A stretch of DNA of 64,000 nt from Cyanobium sp. Morenito 9A2 (GTDB lineage: Bacteria > Cyanobacteriota > Cyanobacteriia > PCC-6307 > Cyanobiaceae), in NCBI RefSeq assembly GCF_024345575.1, contig NZ_JAGQBJ010000004.1, positions 124,001 through 188,000 on the forward strand, written 5' to 3'. Each line of letters begins with the position of its first letter. The first letter of the stretch is position 1. Positions 43,264 through 52,343 of the stretch are shown here, one piece after another. The notes below the pieces were generated by a model. The model worked only from the letters and a program-made list of their open reading frames with translations, had not been told where the DNA came from and did no database searches. The translations under genes and the position numbers were made by a program.

Positions 43264-45275
43264 CAGCTGGGTTCTTTGTCCCTCTGTAGGTAGCTCCAAC
43301 GGTTCCCGAGCACCTTTTTGACATACAACCGCGTTTCCGGGTAAGGGATCGCTTCCACCCAGAGCTCGGGATGCTGCCGGAGCAGAGGGCTGATCCAGCC
43401 CTCAACGGCTCCGGGGCCAGCGTTGTAGCTCGCCACCGCCAGCAGAGGGTTGTCCTGCCAGCGGGCGAGCAAGTGGCGCAGGTATCGGGCCCCGAGGGGC
43501 ACGTTGGTCACGGGGTCCTTGAGGGCTTCCAGGGAGAGCGGCCGGCCGGCCAGCTCGGCGGCGGTTTCCGGCATCAGCTGCATCAGGCCCACGGCCCCGA
43601 CCGAGGAGCGCACTGCTGGGGTGAACCGCGATTCCTGCAGGGCCACCGCCAACAGCAACGCCGGATCCACCTGCTCGCGGAGGCCCGCGTCCAGGAACAG
43701 GCGCTCGAAGCGCACCGGGTGGAGGTCATGGTCGAACCCTTGCCGGGTCTGACAGCTGCCCGCGGGGAGTCGCAGGTGGGCCTGTTCCAGTTGGACCAAA
43801 CCTGTCCAGTCATCCCCCACGCCCTGGCGCAGCCGTCCCTCCACCCCCAGCTCGGCGGGGGTGGTCAGGGGCTGGTTGCGGCGCCGGTCGCGCCAGCGTT
43901 CCCAGGCCTCCAGGGGTTGATCCAACCGCCAGAGTTCATCCAGCACGACGCCGCCACTGGCCAACGGCCTCCACGGGGTAGGCGCCAGGGCGTGCAGCTT
44001 CGGGGGCTTCAGCGCCTTGGCCTGGCCCAGCTGCAGGGCCGCCCGCCAGCCGTAGTAGCCATTGGGGGCCACCTGAAGCAGTTGCTCCCAGGTGGTCCGA
44101 GCGGCCGGCTCCTGGCCCAGCTGCCGCAGCACATAACCCAGCCAGAACTGCTGGCGGGCCGCCAGGGGGGCCGCCAGCTGGGCTGGCTCGAGTCGGCGCA
44201 GCACCTCGGCGGCCTCGGTCCACTGGCCCTTGAGCAACCGCTCCCGGGCCAGCTCCCACTGCAGATCCCAGCTGGCGGGATCCCGGGGCCAGCGCCGCAG
44301 CACGGTCCGCCAATCCGCCCGTTGCTCCAGCACCAACCTCGCCTGCACAGGGGCCGTCGCCCGCAGCCGGGCCGGCAGCTGGGCGAGCCGCGCCAGGGCG
44401 GTTGGCCCGTCCTGCTGGCTGAGGAGCCGGGTGGCCTCGAGGGCCTGGGGCGACTGCGGCCAGCGTTGGGCCAGGGCCAGCAGCCGCCGCTCCCCCTCCT
44501 GCTTCCGGGGGGCATCGGCCTTGAGCAGGGCCTTGCCAAGGGTCATGGCCCCGTCGGCCACCAGCCCCTCCTCGGGGCCCAGGCAGTCGAGGGCCGTGGC
44601 GCCATCCCCCAGTTCTGCGAAGGCCAGCGCCAACGTTCGCCGCTCTCCTGGCGTCAGGCCCGGTGCCTTGGCGCTGCAGGCGTGGCGCAGCCGTGGCTCA
44701 GCGCCTGGCCAGCGCGGGCCCCAGCGGGCCAGATGCAGAGCCCCCTCTCGCTCTGGGCCTGGCGACGGCCCCAGTTCAACGGCGGCGGCCAGGGCGGCCG
44801 GATGCGCCGGAAAGCGGCGCAGCAACAGGAGTCGCTGGGTCGGCGTTTGCCGGCCGAGGGCGTAGAGGGCGTCGGCGCTGGCGGGATCCTGGGGGAAGCG
44901 CTGCAGCACTGCGCCCCAGAGGGCCTTGGCCTCGGTGCCGCGGCCCAGGCGCTCGGTCGCCAGGGCTTGAAGTTTCAGGGCCACGGCCGCCAGGGGGCTT
45001 GAACCCCAGCCCTGCCCCGCCAGCAACCGCCGTTGGGCCTTTGGGTCCCCCTGGGCCCGGGCCACCAGCAGCAAGCTGGCCTCGCGGCGCCGCTGCGGGT
45101 CCACCTCGCCGTGGCGCACCCAGCTCAGCTGTCGGCCTGGGCTGGCTGGGGTGAGCGCTGCTCGCTGCTGCAGGGCCCAGCGGCCGGCCAGCAGCAACGC
45201 CAGGCTGCCGGCGCAGGTGAGGGCGATCAGCAGGGGCCCCTGGCGCTGGGCCGTGGGGGCGGGCGGTTCGCTCAC
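43260..45275 (-). CDS. Soluble-type lytic murein transglycosylase (SLT domain)
   Basis: The protein has 671 residues: an N-terminal membrane anchor or signal (about 12-30), a long alpha-helical superhelix (about 40-500), and a C-terminal goose-lysozyme-like SLT domain with catalytic E548 in A-L-Q-E-S-R-F and G-A-V-G-L-M-Q-L-M-P near 560, then A-S-Y-N-A-G-P-G-A-V near 617. It cleaves peptidoglycan strands to 1,6-anhydro products. The start is GTG at 45275. It is followed, on the opposite strand, by glmM and an amino-sugar kinase. Confidence 0.9.
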   Translation of the reverse strand: MSEPPAPTAQRQGPLLIALTCAGSLALLLAGRWALQQRAALTPASPGRQLSWVRHGEVDPQRRREASLLLVARAQGDPKAQRRLLAGQGWGSSPLAAVALKLQALATERLGRGTEAKALWGAVLQRFPQDPASADALYALGRQTPTQRLLLLRRFPAHPAALAAAVELGPSPGPEREGALHLARWGPRWPGAEPRLRHACSAKAPGLTPGERRTLALAFAELGDGATALDCLGPEEGLVADGAMTLGKALLKADAPRKQEGERRLLALAQRWPQSPQALEATRLLSQQDGPTALARLAQLPARLRATAPVQARLVLEQRADWRTVLRRWPRDPASWDLQWELARERLLKGQWTEAAEVLRRLEPAQLAAPLAARQQFWLGYVLRQLGQEPAARTTWEQLLQVAPNGYYGWRAALQLGQAKALKPPKLHALAPTPWRPLASGGVVLDELWRLDQPLEAWERWRDRRRNQPLTTPAELGVEGRLRQGVGDDWTGLVQLEQAHLRLPAGSCQTRQGFDHDLHPVRFERLFLDAGLREQVDPALLLAVALQESRFTPAVRSSVGAVGLMQLMPETAAELAGRPLSLEALKDPVTNVPLGARYLRHLLARWQDNPLLAVASYNAGPGAVEGWISPLLRQHPELWVEAIPYPETRLYVKKVLGNRWSYLQRDKEPSC

Positions 45276-45323
45276 GCGGTTCTTGGCAGTGTTGGCATTC
45301 TGGGGAGCCGCGATCGCACCCCG

Positions 45324-45554
45324 ATGCCCCTGCCCCCGGCCCTGAGCGATCGACTGCCCCCCTGGCTGGGCCGCCTGCCCGGGGCTTCCCAGCGCCGCCG
45401 CGCCCTGATGGTGTTAGCGACCGCCGGGCTGGTGCTGCTGCTGCGCTCCTGGTGGCCGCTGCTTCTACTGCCCGGCTGGGTGGTGGGCGGCCTGCTGCTC
45501 TGGGCGGTGATCGAGTTGTTGCGCTGGGCCTGGTGGCCCAGGCGCTGGCGTTGA
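45324..45554 (+). CDS. Small hypothetical membrane protein
   Basis: The 76-residue frame has two closely spaced hydrophobic stretches (about 25-37 and 40-63), flanked by basic residues and rich in Trp and Leu. No family is recognised. ATG at 45324 is taken; the open frame upstream is antisense to the lytic transglycosylase. It lies 55 bases before glmM. Confidence 0.5.
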   Translation: MPLPPALSDRLPPWLGRLPGASQRRRALMVLATAGLVLLLRSWWPLLLLPGWVVGGLLLWAVIELLRWAWWPRRWR

Positions 45555-45608
45555 GCTCCTGGGGCTCCGGTGGGTCGGCTTAGCCTCATCGCCAGCCGAG
45601 CCGCCGCG

Positions 45609-47009
45609 ATGCCCGATCTGCCTCCCCCGCCGGTGGGTCCCCCCTTGGGACCGGCCGTCGCGGGCTTCGGCACCGACGGCATCCGCGGCCGGGTGGGCAC
45701 CCAGCTCACCCCCGCCCTGGCCCTGCAGGTGGGCTACTGGTGCGGCCAGGTGTTGCCGCCCCAGGGTCCGGTGGTGCTGGGCTCCGATTCGCGCACCAGC
45801 GGCCCGATGGTGGTGGCGGCGCTGAGCGCCGGGCTGAGCGCGGCCGGGAGGGAGGTCTGGGATCTGGGGCTTTGCCCCACCCCGGCGGTGCCCGGCACGA
45901 TCCGGCGCCAGGGGGCGGCCGGTGGCCTGATGGTCTCCGCCAGCCACAACCCCCCCCACGACAACGGCATCAAGGTGTTCGGCGCCTCCGGCGCCAAGCT
46001 CGATCGCACGCAGCAGCAGGCGATCGAGGCCGGCCTGCGGGGGGAGTCCAGCGCCGAGTTGGTCCCTCTGGCGGAGCTGAGCTGCGGCGCCGTGCGCGAC
46101 CGCCGCGACCTGCTGGGCGACTACCGCGAGGGCCTGATCGCCAGCGCCTGTGGCCGGCGGCTGGAGGGGGCAAAGATCGTGCTCGATCTCTGCTGGGGCT
46201 CGGCCACGGCCTGCGGCGCCGAGGTCTTCGAGGCCCTCGGGGCCGACCTGACGGTGCTGCACGGTGTCCCCGATGGCCGCCTGATCAATGTGGGCTGCGG
46301 CAGCACCCACCTGGAGGCCCTGCGGCGGGCCGTGCTGGAGCGGGGGGCGGCCATGGGCTTCGCCTTCGATGGCGACGCCGATCGCATGCTGGCGGTGGAC
46401 GGCCAGGGCCGGGTGGTGGATGGGGATCAGATCCTCTACCTCTGGGGCGGCGCCCTGCTGGAGGCGGACCAGTTGCCGGACAACCGGCTGGTGGCCACGG
46501 TGATGTCCAATCTGGGCTTCGAGCGTGCCTGGGAGCAGCGGGGTGGTGTGCTTGAGCGCACCGCCGTGGGCGATCAGTACGTCCATGCCGCCATGGAAAG
46601 CTCCGGCGCGGCCCTGGGCGGGGAGCAATCGGGTCACATCCTCTCGGCCCGCCACGGCATGAGCGGCGATGGGCTGCTCACGGCCCTCCAGGTGGCCACG
46701 CTGATCGCAGGCAGGGGAGGTTCCCTCGCAGACTGGCTGGACACCAGCTTCAGGCCCTACCCCCAGATCCTGTTGAACGTCACCGTTCCCGATCGCCAGC
46801 GGCGCCAGCAGTGGCAGAGCTGCGAACCCCTGCGCGCCGCCGTTGAGCAGGCCGAGGCCTCGATGGCGGGATCCGGACGGGTGCTGGTGCGGGCCAGTGG
46901 CACCGAGCCCCTGCTGCGGGTGATGGTGGAGGCCGCTCAGCAGCGGGAGGTGGAGCACTGGTCACGCCACCTGGCGGACCTGGCCGATGCGAGCCTCAAC
47001 CGCAGCTGA
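45609..47009 (+). CDS. glmM: Phosphoglucosamine mutase
   Basis: The enzyme converts glucosamine-6-phosphate to glucosamine-1-phosphate for UDP-GlcNAc. The 466-residue protein has F-G-T-D-G-I-R-G near residue 20, phospho-serine S112 in S-A-S-H-N-P-P-H-D-N-G, the metal loop D-G-D-A-D-R near 256, G-G-E-Q-S-G-H near 338 and R-A-S-G-T-E-P near 430. This fits GlmM rather than the related phosphomannomutases. ATG at 45609. The stop overlaps the convergent kinase by 14 bases. Confidence 0.93.
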   Translation: MPDLPPPPVGPPLGPAVAGFGTDGIRGRVGTQLTPALALQVGYWCGQVLPPQGPVVLGSDSRTSGPMVVAALSAGLSAAGREVWDLGLCPTPAVPGTIRRQGAAGGLMVSASHNPPHDNGIKVFGASGAKLDRTQQQAIEAGLRGESSAELVPLAELSCGAVRDRRDLLGDYREGLIASACGRRLEGAKIVLDLCWGSATACGAEVFEALGADLTVLHGVPDGRLINVGCGSTHLEALRRAVLERGAAMGFAFDGDADRMLAVDGQGRVVDGDQILYLWGGALLEADQLPDNRLVATVMSNLGFERAWEQRGGVLERTAVGDQYVHAAMESSGAALGGEQSGHILSARHGMSGDGLLTALQVATLIAGRGGSLADWLDTSFRPYPQILLNVTVPDRQRRQQWQSCEPLRAAVEQAEASMAGSGRVLVRASGTEPLLRVMVEAAQQREVEHWSRHLADLADASLNRS

Positions 47010-47979
47010 GCAGGGCAGTGGCCACCTGCAAGGCCCCCGCCAGGGCATCGTCCGTGGGTTCCTTGAGCCGTGAGGCGGGCAGGGCTCTCTGGAGCGCGGC
47101 CGCGAAACAGCTCCTGAGCTGATCCAGGTGCGTGAGCGCCCCACCCGTGGGGAAAACGGCAGGGGCCTCCAGTTCCAGATGCCCAGCCACCCCGGCAACC
47201 AGCCGCACCAGAGCGTTGGCGGAGTGTTGAACGATCGCCAGGGCCCCTGGATCGCCCTCGGCCGCCAGCCGGTTCACGGCCGGGGCCAGGCGGGCAAAAC
47301 CGGCGGGCGCAAAGCCGGGCGTCACCACCTGGGCTTTGATCCACTGGCCCGTGATCGCGGCTCCGGTGATCCCCTCGGCGTCCGCCAGGGCCGCCCAGAG
47401 ACGCGCGCGCAGGGGGCTCTCCGGCAGGCGCCCGTCGGCCATGCGCAGGCTCAGGGCCAGGCCATCGCGGCCCAGGTCCATGGCTGATCCGGCCCCATCG
47501 AGTTGCCAGCCCCAACCGCCGCAGCGGTGCTCGCGGCCGTGGCCGTCCTGCCCCAGGGCGATCGAGCCCGTGCCGCTGATCACCAGGATGCCCGCCCCGT
47601 GGCCGCAGGCCCCCAGCAGGGCCGTGCGCTCATCACCGCTGGCCCGCACCCGCTCCAGCGGCACCCCCAGGGCGGTGGCGATCAGGGCCTGGCCCCGCTG
47701 CTCCAGGTCGGTGCCGGCCTCAAGGCCGCTGGCCCCCACGGCGGCGGCCCCCAGGGCCAGACAACCATCCGAGCCTTCTTCGAGCGCACCGCGGGCGGCG
47801 GCATAGCTGAGGCGCAGGGCGGCCAGGAACCGCTCCTCGCCCCCGCTGGCCGCCAGATGGCTGATCCCTGGGCCTTCACCGCTGGCCACCGGCTGGATCA
47901 GGCCGTCGGTCGTCACCAGGGCAAGGCGACAACTGGTGTGGGTCTGGCCGGCATCGAAGCCAGCGATCAGGTGCTCCAT
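46996..47979 (-). CDS. BadF/BadG-type ATPase, probable N-acetylglucosamine kinase
   Basis: The protein has 327 residues of the ASKHA (actin/hexokinase) fold. The phosphate-1 loop reads A-G-F-D-A-G-Q-T-H-T near residue 6, phosphate-2 I-L-V-I-S-G-T-G-S-I-A near 130 and G-G-W-G-W-Q-L-D-G-A-G near 151. The adenosine motif is F-P-T-G-G-A near 287. The D-G-A-G-S block is typical of GlcNAc or glucosamine kinases. The substrate is inferred, supported by the neighbouring glmM and a lytic transglycosylase. Confidence 0.82.
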   Translation of the reverse strand: MEHLIAGFDAGQTHTSCRLALVTTDGLIQPVASGEGPGISHLAASGGEERFLAALRLSYAAARGALEEGSDGCLALGAAAVGASGLEAGTDLEQRGQALIATALGVPLERVRASGDERTALLGACGHGAGILVISGTGSIALGQDGHGREHRCGGWGWQLDGAGSAMDLGRDGLALSLRMADGRLPESPLRARLWAALADAEGITGAAITGQWIKAQVVTPGFAPAGFARLAPAVNRLAAEGDPGALAIVQHSANALVRLVAGVAGHLELEAPAVFPTGGALTHLDQLRSCFAAALQRALPASRLKEPTDDALAGALQVATALLSCG

Positions 47980-48015
47980 GGGCCCAGGGCAGTGGTGAGC
48001 GGCGGCGGGATGGGC

Positions 48016-49329
48016 TCAGGCTTCCCTGGCGGAGCGAACGGTTGACGCCAGCGTGGCCAGGCAGAACCAGCCGGTGAGCTGCACCTCCGGGCGGAAGAAG
48101 ATCGTGTCGGCGATCCCCTGCGTTCCCAATCCCGCGATCGCCGCCAGGGCCGCCAGGGCGGGCAGGGCGAAGGCCGCCTCTCCCTTGAGCTGAGCGAGGG
48201 CGAGGCGCACGCTGGTCCAGAGCAGGCCCAGCACCGCCAGCAGCCCGGGAAGGCCCCCTTCCACCAGCAGTTCCAGGGGCACCGAGTAGGCGCTCAGGGC
48301 GTTGAACTTGGGCTGCTGATAGAGGGGATAGATCGCGTTGAAGGCCTTGTTGCCTGGGCCGATGCCCAGCCAGGGCCGGTCGTAGATCATTTCGATCACC
48401 GCATTCCAGACGTTCACCCGGAAGTTGTTGGAGCTGTCCTCGCGGCCCACCACAAGGCTGAGCAGACGAATCCGCAGCGGTTCCACCAGGGCGACCGCCA
48501 CCACCAGGGCCGCCACCGCCAGCAGCAGCAGCAGCAGTGGCAGCAGGCGCCGCCAGAGGGGCGGCCAGTGGCGGGTGGAGCGCAGCACCAGCAGCAGGGC
48601 GATCATCCCGAGGGAGGCCACCATGCCAAGCCAGCCGCCACGGCTATAGCTCAGGTAGGTGGCGGCGGCGCCCAGCACCAGGGAGGTGAGGGCGAACAGG
48701 CGCAGGGCGGGCCGCTTCCAGCGGATCAGGGCCACCACCGCCAGGGGGAGGATCGGCAGCAGGTAGCCCGCCAGCAGGTTGGGGTTCTCCAGGGGTCCGT
48801 AGATGCGGATCGTGCCGTCGGCCACGGAGTTCGGGTCGGCCCAGCGGGCCAGTTCACCGGTGTCGCCGTAGAGCTGGCGGATCCCGATCACAGCCGAGGC
48901 CAGCTGGCCCGCGAGCAGGGCCGCCACGATCCGGTCCCACCAGATTGGCGCCTCCGCCAGCAGCTGGCGCATCAGTGCATAGACCCCCAGGTAGCTCACC
49001 AGCTTGAACAGCCCCTGCAGGGCTTCCTTGGGCACCGGCGAGAAGCCGGTGGCGAGCACGCTCACCCCGAGCGCCAGGAGCAGCCAGCCACTGATCGCTC
49101 CGATCGGCCCCGGCGGGGTGCGCAGGGCCCAGAGCACCCAGAGCAAGCCTGAGGCCAGGATCAGCAGAGTCAGGCCCCCACGGGTGACCAGAGGCATACC
49201 CGCCATGAGAGCGCAGAGCACCAATCCCGCCACAGTGGGGAGTTGGCGAGCCAAGGGCCCCTCGGAGGATCCGGTCAGCAACCCTTGCCAGCGCAGCAGT
49301 AGGGGGACAGGTGCGGGAGCGGGGGACAT
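48016..49329 (-). CDS. IctB / O-antigen-ligase-family membrane protein
   Basis: The protein of 437 residues has about ten to twelve spans and a large external loop (about 280-330) with G-I-G-P-G-N-K-A-F-N-A-I-Y-P, as in IctB. IctB was first proposed to be involved in bicarbonate accumulation; the fold is that of the O-antigen ligase/Wzy family, so a glycan-joining role is also possible. The start is ATG 49329, immediately after the trmB stop (TGA ATG), so it is translationally coupled. Confidence 0.85.
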   Translation of the reverse strand: MSPAPAPVPLLLRWQGLLTGSSEGPLARQLPTVAGLVLCALMAGMPLVTRGGLTLLILASGLLWVLWALRTPPGPIGAISGWLLLALGVSVLATGFSPVPKEALQGLFKLVSYLGVYALMRQLLAEAPIWWDRIVAALLAGQLASAVIGIRQLYGDTGELARWADPNSVADGTIRIYGPLENPNLLAGYLLPILPLAVVALIRWKRPALRLFALTSLVLGAAATYLSYSRGGWLGMVASLGMIALLLVLRSTRHWPPLWRRLLPLLLLLLAVAALVVAVALVEPLRIRLLSLVVGREDSSNNFRVNVWNAVIEMIYDRPWLGIGPGNKAFNAIYPLYQQPKFNALSAYSVPLELLVEGGLPGLLAVLGLLWTSVRLALAQLKGEAAFALPALAALAAIAGLGTQGIADTIFFRPEVQLTGWFCLATLASTVRSAREA

Positions 49330-50070
49330 TCAGGCGTTGGAGGGGGCCACGGCGGCCAAGGCCAACGTGGGTGTGGCGGGATTATCGGCGGCCTCGCGGG
49401 CGGCCTCCAGGGTGGCCAGGTCGCAAAGGGGCTGCGTGTTGCGGCGGTAGAGCACCCGGTACACGGGCAGCCCCTGGGCATGCACGTGCTGTTCCCGCTC
49501 GGTGGCCACCGCCAGGGGGTTGTCTGGCCGCCAGGGACGGCTGTCAGTGGCGGGCCGATCGAAACAGCCGCTGGCCTCGATCAGGGACACCATCGGCTCG
49601 ATCACACCGAGCACGTCGCTCTGCACAAACAGCTCCCCCGCCGATGCCCCTCCCTCCAGCGCCGCGGTGAAGGCCCGCAGCAGCGCCGGTTGCAACACCC
49701 GCCGTTTGTGGTGCTTTCGCTTGAACCAGGGATCGGGAAACTGAAGGCTGATGCGCCTCAGCAGGCCGCTCGGTAGTGCCCCCAGCCAGTCCTGAAGGTT
49801 GACGTTGGCGTTACAGAACAAAAAGCGCAGGTTGGTCAGCCCCAGGGCGAGGCGATCCGCTTCGGCGGCCCCCACCAGGCCGCGGCGGATCTCCACCCCC
49901 AGAAAATTCTGCTCGGGAAAGCGTTGGGCCATCGCCAGCAGGAAGCGTCCGCGGGCGCAGCCCACATCCAGATGCAGCGGTTGCTCCGGCGCAGCGAACA
50001 GCTGCGCGGGGGACGGCAGGAGCAGAGGCTGCTGATAGAGCCGGCTCAGGGGGTTGACGTGCTGACGCAC
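49330..50070 (-). CDS. trmB: tRNA (guanine-N7)-methyltransferase
   Basis: The SAM-dependent enzyme methylates G46 of tRNA. Key blocks: [12 protein letters not shown] (motif I), N-F-L-G-V-E-I-R near 65, [14 protein letters not shown] near 128 (catalytic-site stretch of TrmB) and a late T-E-R-E-Q-H-V. GTG 50070 (M-R-Q-H-V-N-P-L-S) is the best family start; GTG 50073 adjoins it. The 8-base gap to the FIST stop and zero gap to ictB mark an operon. Confidence 0.93.
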   Translation of the reverse strand: MRQHVNPLSRLYQQPLLLPSPAQLFAAPEQPLHLDVGCARGRFLLAMAQRFPEQNFLGVEIRRGLVGAAEADRLALGLTNLRFLFCNANVNLQDWLGALPSGLLRRISLQFPDPWFKRKHHKRRVLQPALLRAFTAALEGGASAGELFVQSDVLGVIEPMVSLIEASGCFDRPATDSRPWRPDNPLAVATEREQHVHAQGLPVYRVLYRRNTQPLCDLATLEAAREAADNPATPTLALAAVAPSNA

Positions 50071-50077
50071 CACGGGC

Positions 50078-51349
50078 TCAGGTCCCTTGGCTGGCGTCGT
50101 GCACCAGGAAACCCCAGCTGGCGGTGTAGCCGTGCAACTGGGTGCTGCCCGCCAGGGGGCCGATCTCGCCGTTGCAGAAGGCCCCGGCGATCGGCAGTTC
50201 TGCAAACAGGGCCCGGGCCACGCTCACATCCCCGTCGGGCTCGCCGTAGAGCCCCCGGCCCCGGCCCAGGCAGGCAAACAGCAGGGCCAGCAACGGTTGG
50301 GGCTCCCGTTGCTGTTGGCTCGCGAGCAGGTGCTGGAGTTCCGCCTTCGAGGCGGCGGCGTCCCGCAGCTGGAACTGCACCTGCTGGCCCACCCGCATGC
50401 GCTCGGCCACGGCCACGGCGCCATTGCGTGGGTCGACCCCCAGCAGGTTGCGCACCAGAAAGGCGTCATCGCCTTTGCTGCCCTGGAGGCTGAAGGCGTT
50501 CTGCGCCACCCCCAGGAAGAGGGAGTGGCGCACCAATTCCCGTTCGCTCGGGGTCAGGGTCTCCAGGATCGTCTGCAGGCAGCCCACGGGTGTGTTGCGC
50601 TGGTCACCGGCGCTCAATTGCAGCACCACGTTGCGCTCGGCCCGCTCCACTTCAAACACCGGTCCGATCGGCCGGCAGCCTTGGGCCACCACAGGGTCCA
50701 GGCGCCAGGACCCGCCGATCATGCAGCCCACGGCGCCGCAATGCACCCGATCATCCAGCAGCAGCGAGCCATGGTTGGCGCTGTGCCCTCCGGCGATACC
50801 CCCCACTTTGGGCAGCCCAGGGAAGGCGTAATCCAGCCCATTGATCAGGTCGTTAAGCCCGGAGCTGGTGGGATCGACGAACAGCAGCATGGATCGCCCC
50901 AGGGCGGGGTCGGCTCCGACCCAATCGATCCAGGGCTGGACGGCCCCATCGAGATCGGGAAGCCGGTCGGTGTCGAGGGCGAAGGTCTGAAGTTCGGCGC
51001 CCGGGAGCCGCAGCAGCGTGACTCCAAGGGCGGGCTGCCGCTCCAGTTCGTGGCTGGCACCTCCTGCGTCTGTGACCACCACGCCCGCTCCGGCACAGCC
51101 GATCCACTGGCGGGCGTGCAGGCGCGCGCGCAGCAGGGGCAGCAGCCGAGGCAGGTCGCTGGCGTAGCTGGTGGAGCAGAACACCAGGGCGAGATCGGCG
51201 GGCCGCTCGCCGCTGAACTCCCGGCAGTCGAGGTCGCGCCCCAAGGCTGCCACGGCCGTCTCCAGAGAGGCGTCGCTGGCGGTGGCAGTGCGGCAGAGGG
51301 CCGACTCGCCATCCGCTCGCCGCCAGGAAAGCAAGGGGAACGGAACCAT
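50078..51349 (-). CDS. FIST-domain signal protein
   Basis: The protein has 423 residues: a FIST_N domain (about 1-240), with A-L-V-F-C-S-T-S-Y near residue 48 and G-G-I-A-G-G-H near 190, and a FIST_C domain (about 260-390), ending in [14 protein letters not shown] proteins sense small ligands, proposed to include amino acids, and are often partnered with kinases or cyclases; none is adjacent here. ATG at 51349. It is the first gene of the FIST-trmB-ictB run and is divergent from DUF3177. Confidence 0.88.
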   Translation of the reverse strand: MVPFPLLSWRRADGESALCRTATASDASLETAVAALGRDLDCREFSGERPADLALVFCSTSYASDLPRLLPLLRARLHARQWIGCAGAGVVVTDAGGASHELERQPALGVTLLRLPGAELQTFALDTDRLPDLDGAVQPWIDWVGADPALGRSMLLFVDPTSSGLNDLINGLDYAFPGLPKVGGIAGGHSANHGSLLLDDRVHCGAVGCMIGGSWRLDPVVAQGCRPIGPVFEVERAERNVVLQLSAGDQRNTPVGCLQTILETLTPSERELVRHSLFLGVAQNAFSLQGSKGDDAFLVRNLLGVDPRNGAVAVAERMRVGQQVQFQLRDAAASKAELQHLLASQQQREPQPLLALLFACLGRGRGLYGEPDGDVSVARALFAELPIAGAFCNGEIGPLAGSTQLHGYTASWGFLVHDASQGT

Positions 51350-51407
51350 GGGCGGACCCTACTGCTGCAGGGCGCCACAGATAATGGCGCCTTCCCGAAC
51401 CACAGCT

Positions 51408-52022
51408 GTGCCGGATCTGCTCTATCGCACCCTGGTGTGGCTTGATTACCGCCTGGCGGTTGTGTTCGCTGTCGGACTGCCGTTGGTGCTGCTGATCTGG
51501 GCCGTCGTGCGCCGGGAAGGGGCGATGCAGCGCCTGCTGACGATCTACTGGAAGGTGGCCAGCCTGCTGGTGGTCACCGTGCTGTTGATGACCGACGGCA
51601 AACCCCTGGGCTATCTGCTGGGGGTGGTGGCCCAGCTGCTGATCATCAGCTCGCTGTGGTTCTGGGTCGACATCAACGAGGAACTGGCTGATCTGCCCCC
51701 CTGGCGCCCGTTGCCGTTCACCGTGCGGGCCTGGCGCTGGGGGCTCACCGTGTTCGCTTCGATCGGTGCAGGCTTCAGCGCCACCGCCCTGGGCTGCGCC
51801 TGGGGTCCGGTGTCGCGGCCCGCTTGCCAGGTGTGGTTGGAGGCCCCCAAGGGACTCAACGTGGGATTGACCCGTGTGTTTGATTTCGTTTTCGGGGCCG
51901 ATTGGACGCCGCCCTTTGCCGCCTTCGTGGGCTACCTGGGTCTGGTGGCCTATGTGGTGGGTCTGTTGCAGTGGCTGCTGGTGCGGTTGCCGAAGCAGGG
52001 GCGCGTGGCCGGGGAGTTCTGA
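51408..52022 (+). CDS. DUF3177 family membrane protein
   Basis: The protein of about 204 residues has several spans (about 15-32, 48-64, 71-87, 109-126 and 175-193). Its N-terminal motif L-V-W-L-D-Y-R-L-A-V fits DUF3177, a cyanobacterial family of unknown function. GTG 51408 gives P-D-L-L-Y as in homologues; ATG 51384 is the alternative. The stop overlaps the next ATG (TGATG), giving coupling to the following gene. Confidence 0.82.
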   Translation: MPDLLYRTLVWLDYRLAVVFAVGLPLVLLIWAVVRREGAMQRLLTIYWKVASLLVVTVLLMTDGKPLGYLLGVVAQLLIISSLWFWVDINEELADLPPWRPLPFTVRAWRWGLTVFASIGAGFSATALGCAWGPVSRPACQVWLEAPKGLNVGLTRVFDFVFGADWTPPFAAFVGYLGLVAYVVGLLQWLLVRLPKQGRVAGEF

Positions 52023-52321
52023 TGCTGGCGGCCCTCGAATCGATCAGCCGTGGGCGTCCCGATCGGGTGCTGCGGCTCCGGGGCACCCTGCCCGCTGCGG
52101 ACGATGGGGCGAGCGAAGCCTTTGAGCTGCTCATCTTCCGGGGGGTTTCCAGCAGCGTGACCCACCCCACGGCTTTCGATCCCGACCAGCCGGCCCTTCC
52201 CGAAGGAGCGGAGATCAGTGGCGCCGAGCTGCTGGAGGCTCCGCTGCGATCGGGGGCCGAGCGGATCTTGGCGGGGCCCATGGCCGCTGGGCCGTTCCTG
52301 GATCCTGCTGCCTGGGTTTAG
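52022..52321 (+). CDS. Conserved hypothetical protein coupled to DUF3177
   Basis: The protein of 99 residues has R-V-L-R-L-R-G-T-L-P near the start, a central F-E-L-L-I-F-R-G-V-S-S-S-V-T-H-P-T, and P-D-Q-P-A-L-P-E-G. It is soluble. I recognise the pattern from cyanobacterial genomes, next to ileS, but cannot name a function. The start overlaps the DUF3177 stop. It converges on ileS with a 22-base gap. Confidence 0.72.
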   Translation: MLAALESISRGRPDRVLRLRGTLPAADDGASEAFELLIFRGVSSSVTHPTAFDPDQPALPEGAEISGAELLEAPLRSGAERILAGPMAAGPFLDPAAWV

Positions 52322-52343
52322 CCGAGGATCTGCGCCACCAACC

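Noticed and set aside
41905-43299. 464-codon minus-strand frame
   Set aside because: It is antisense to the NIL-ferredoxin and the hypothetical membrane protein; the ferredoxin cysteine motifs on the plus strand decide the strand.
43371-45002. 543-codon plus-strand frame
   Set aside because: It is antisense to the lytic transglycosylase, which carries the SLT catalytic motif; the frame has no domain features.
45465-46958. 497-codon minus-strand frame
   Set aside because: It is antisense to glmM, whose phospho-serine and metal-loop motifs are intact.
50087-51445. 452-codon plus-strand frame
   Set aside because: It is antisense to the FIST gene, with typical Gln/His/Gly-rich shadow composition.
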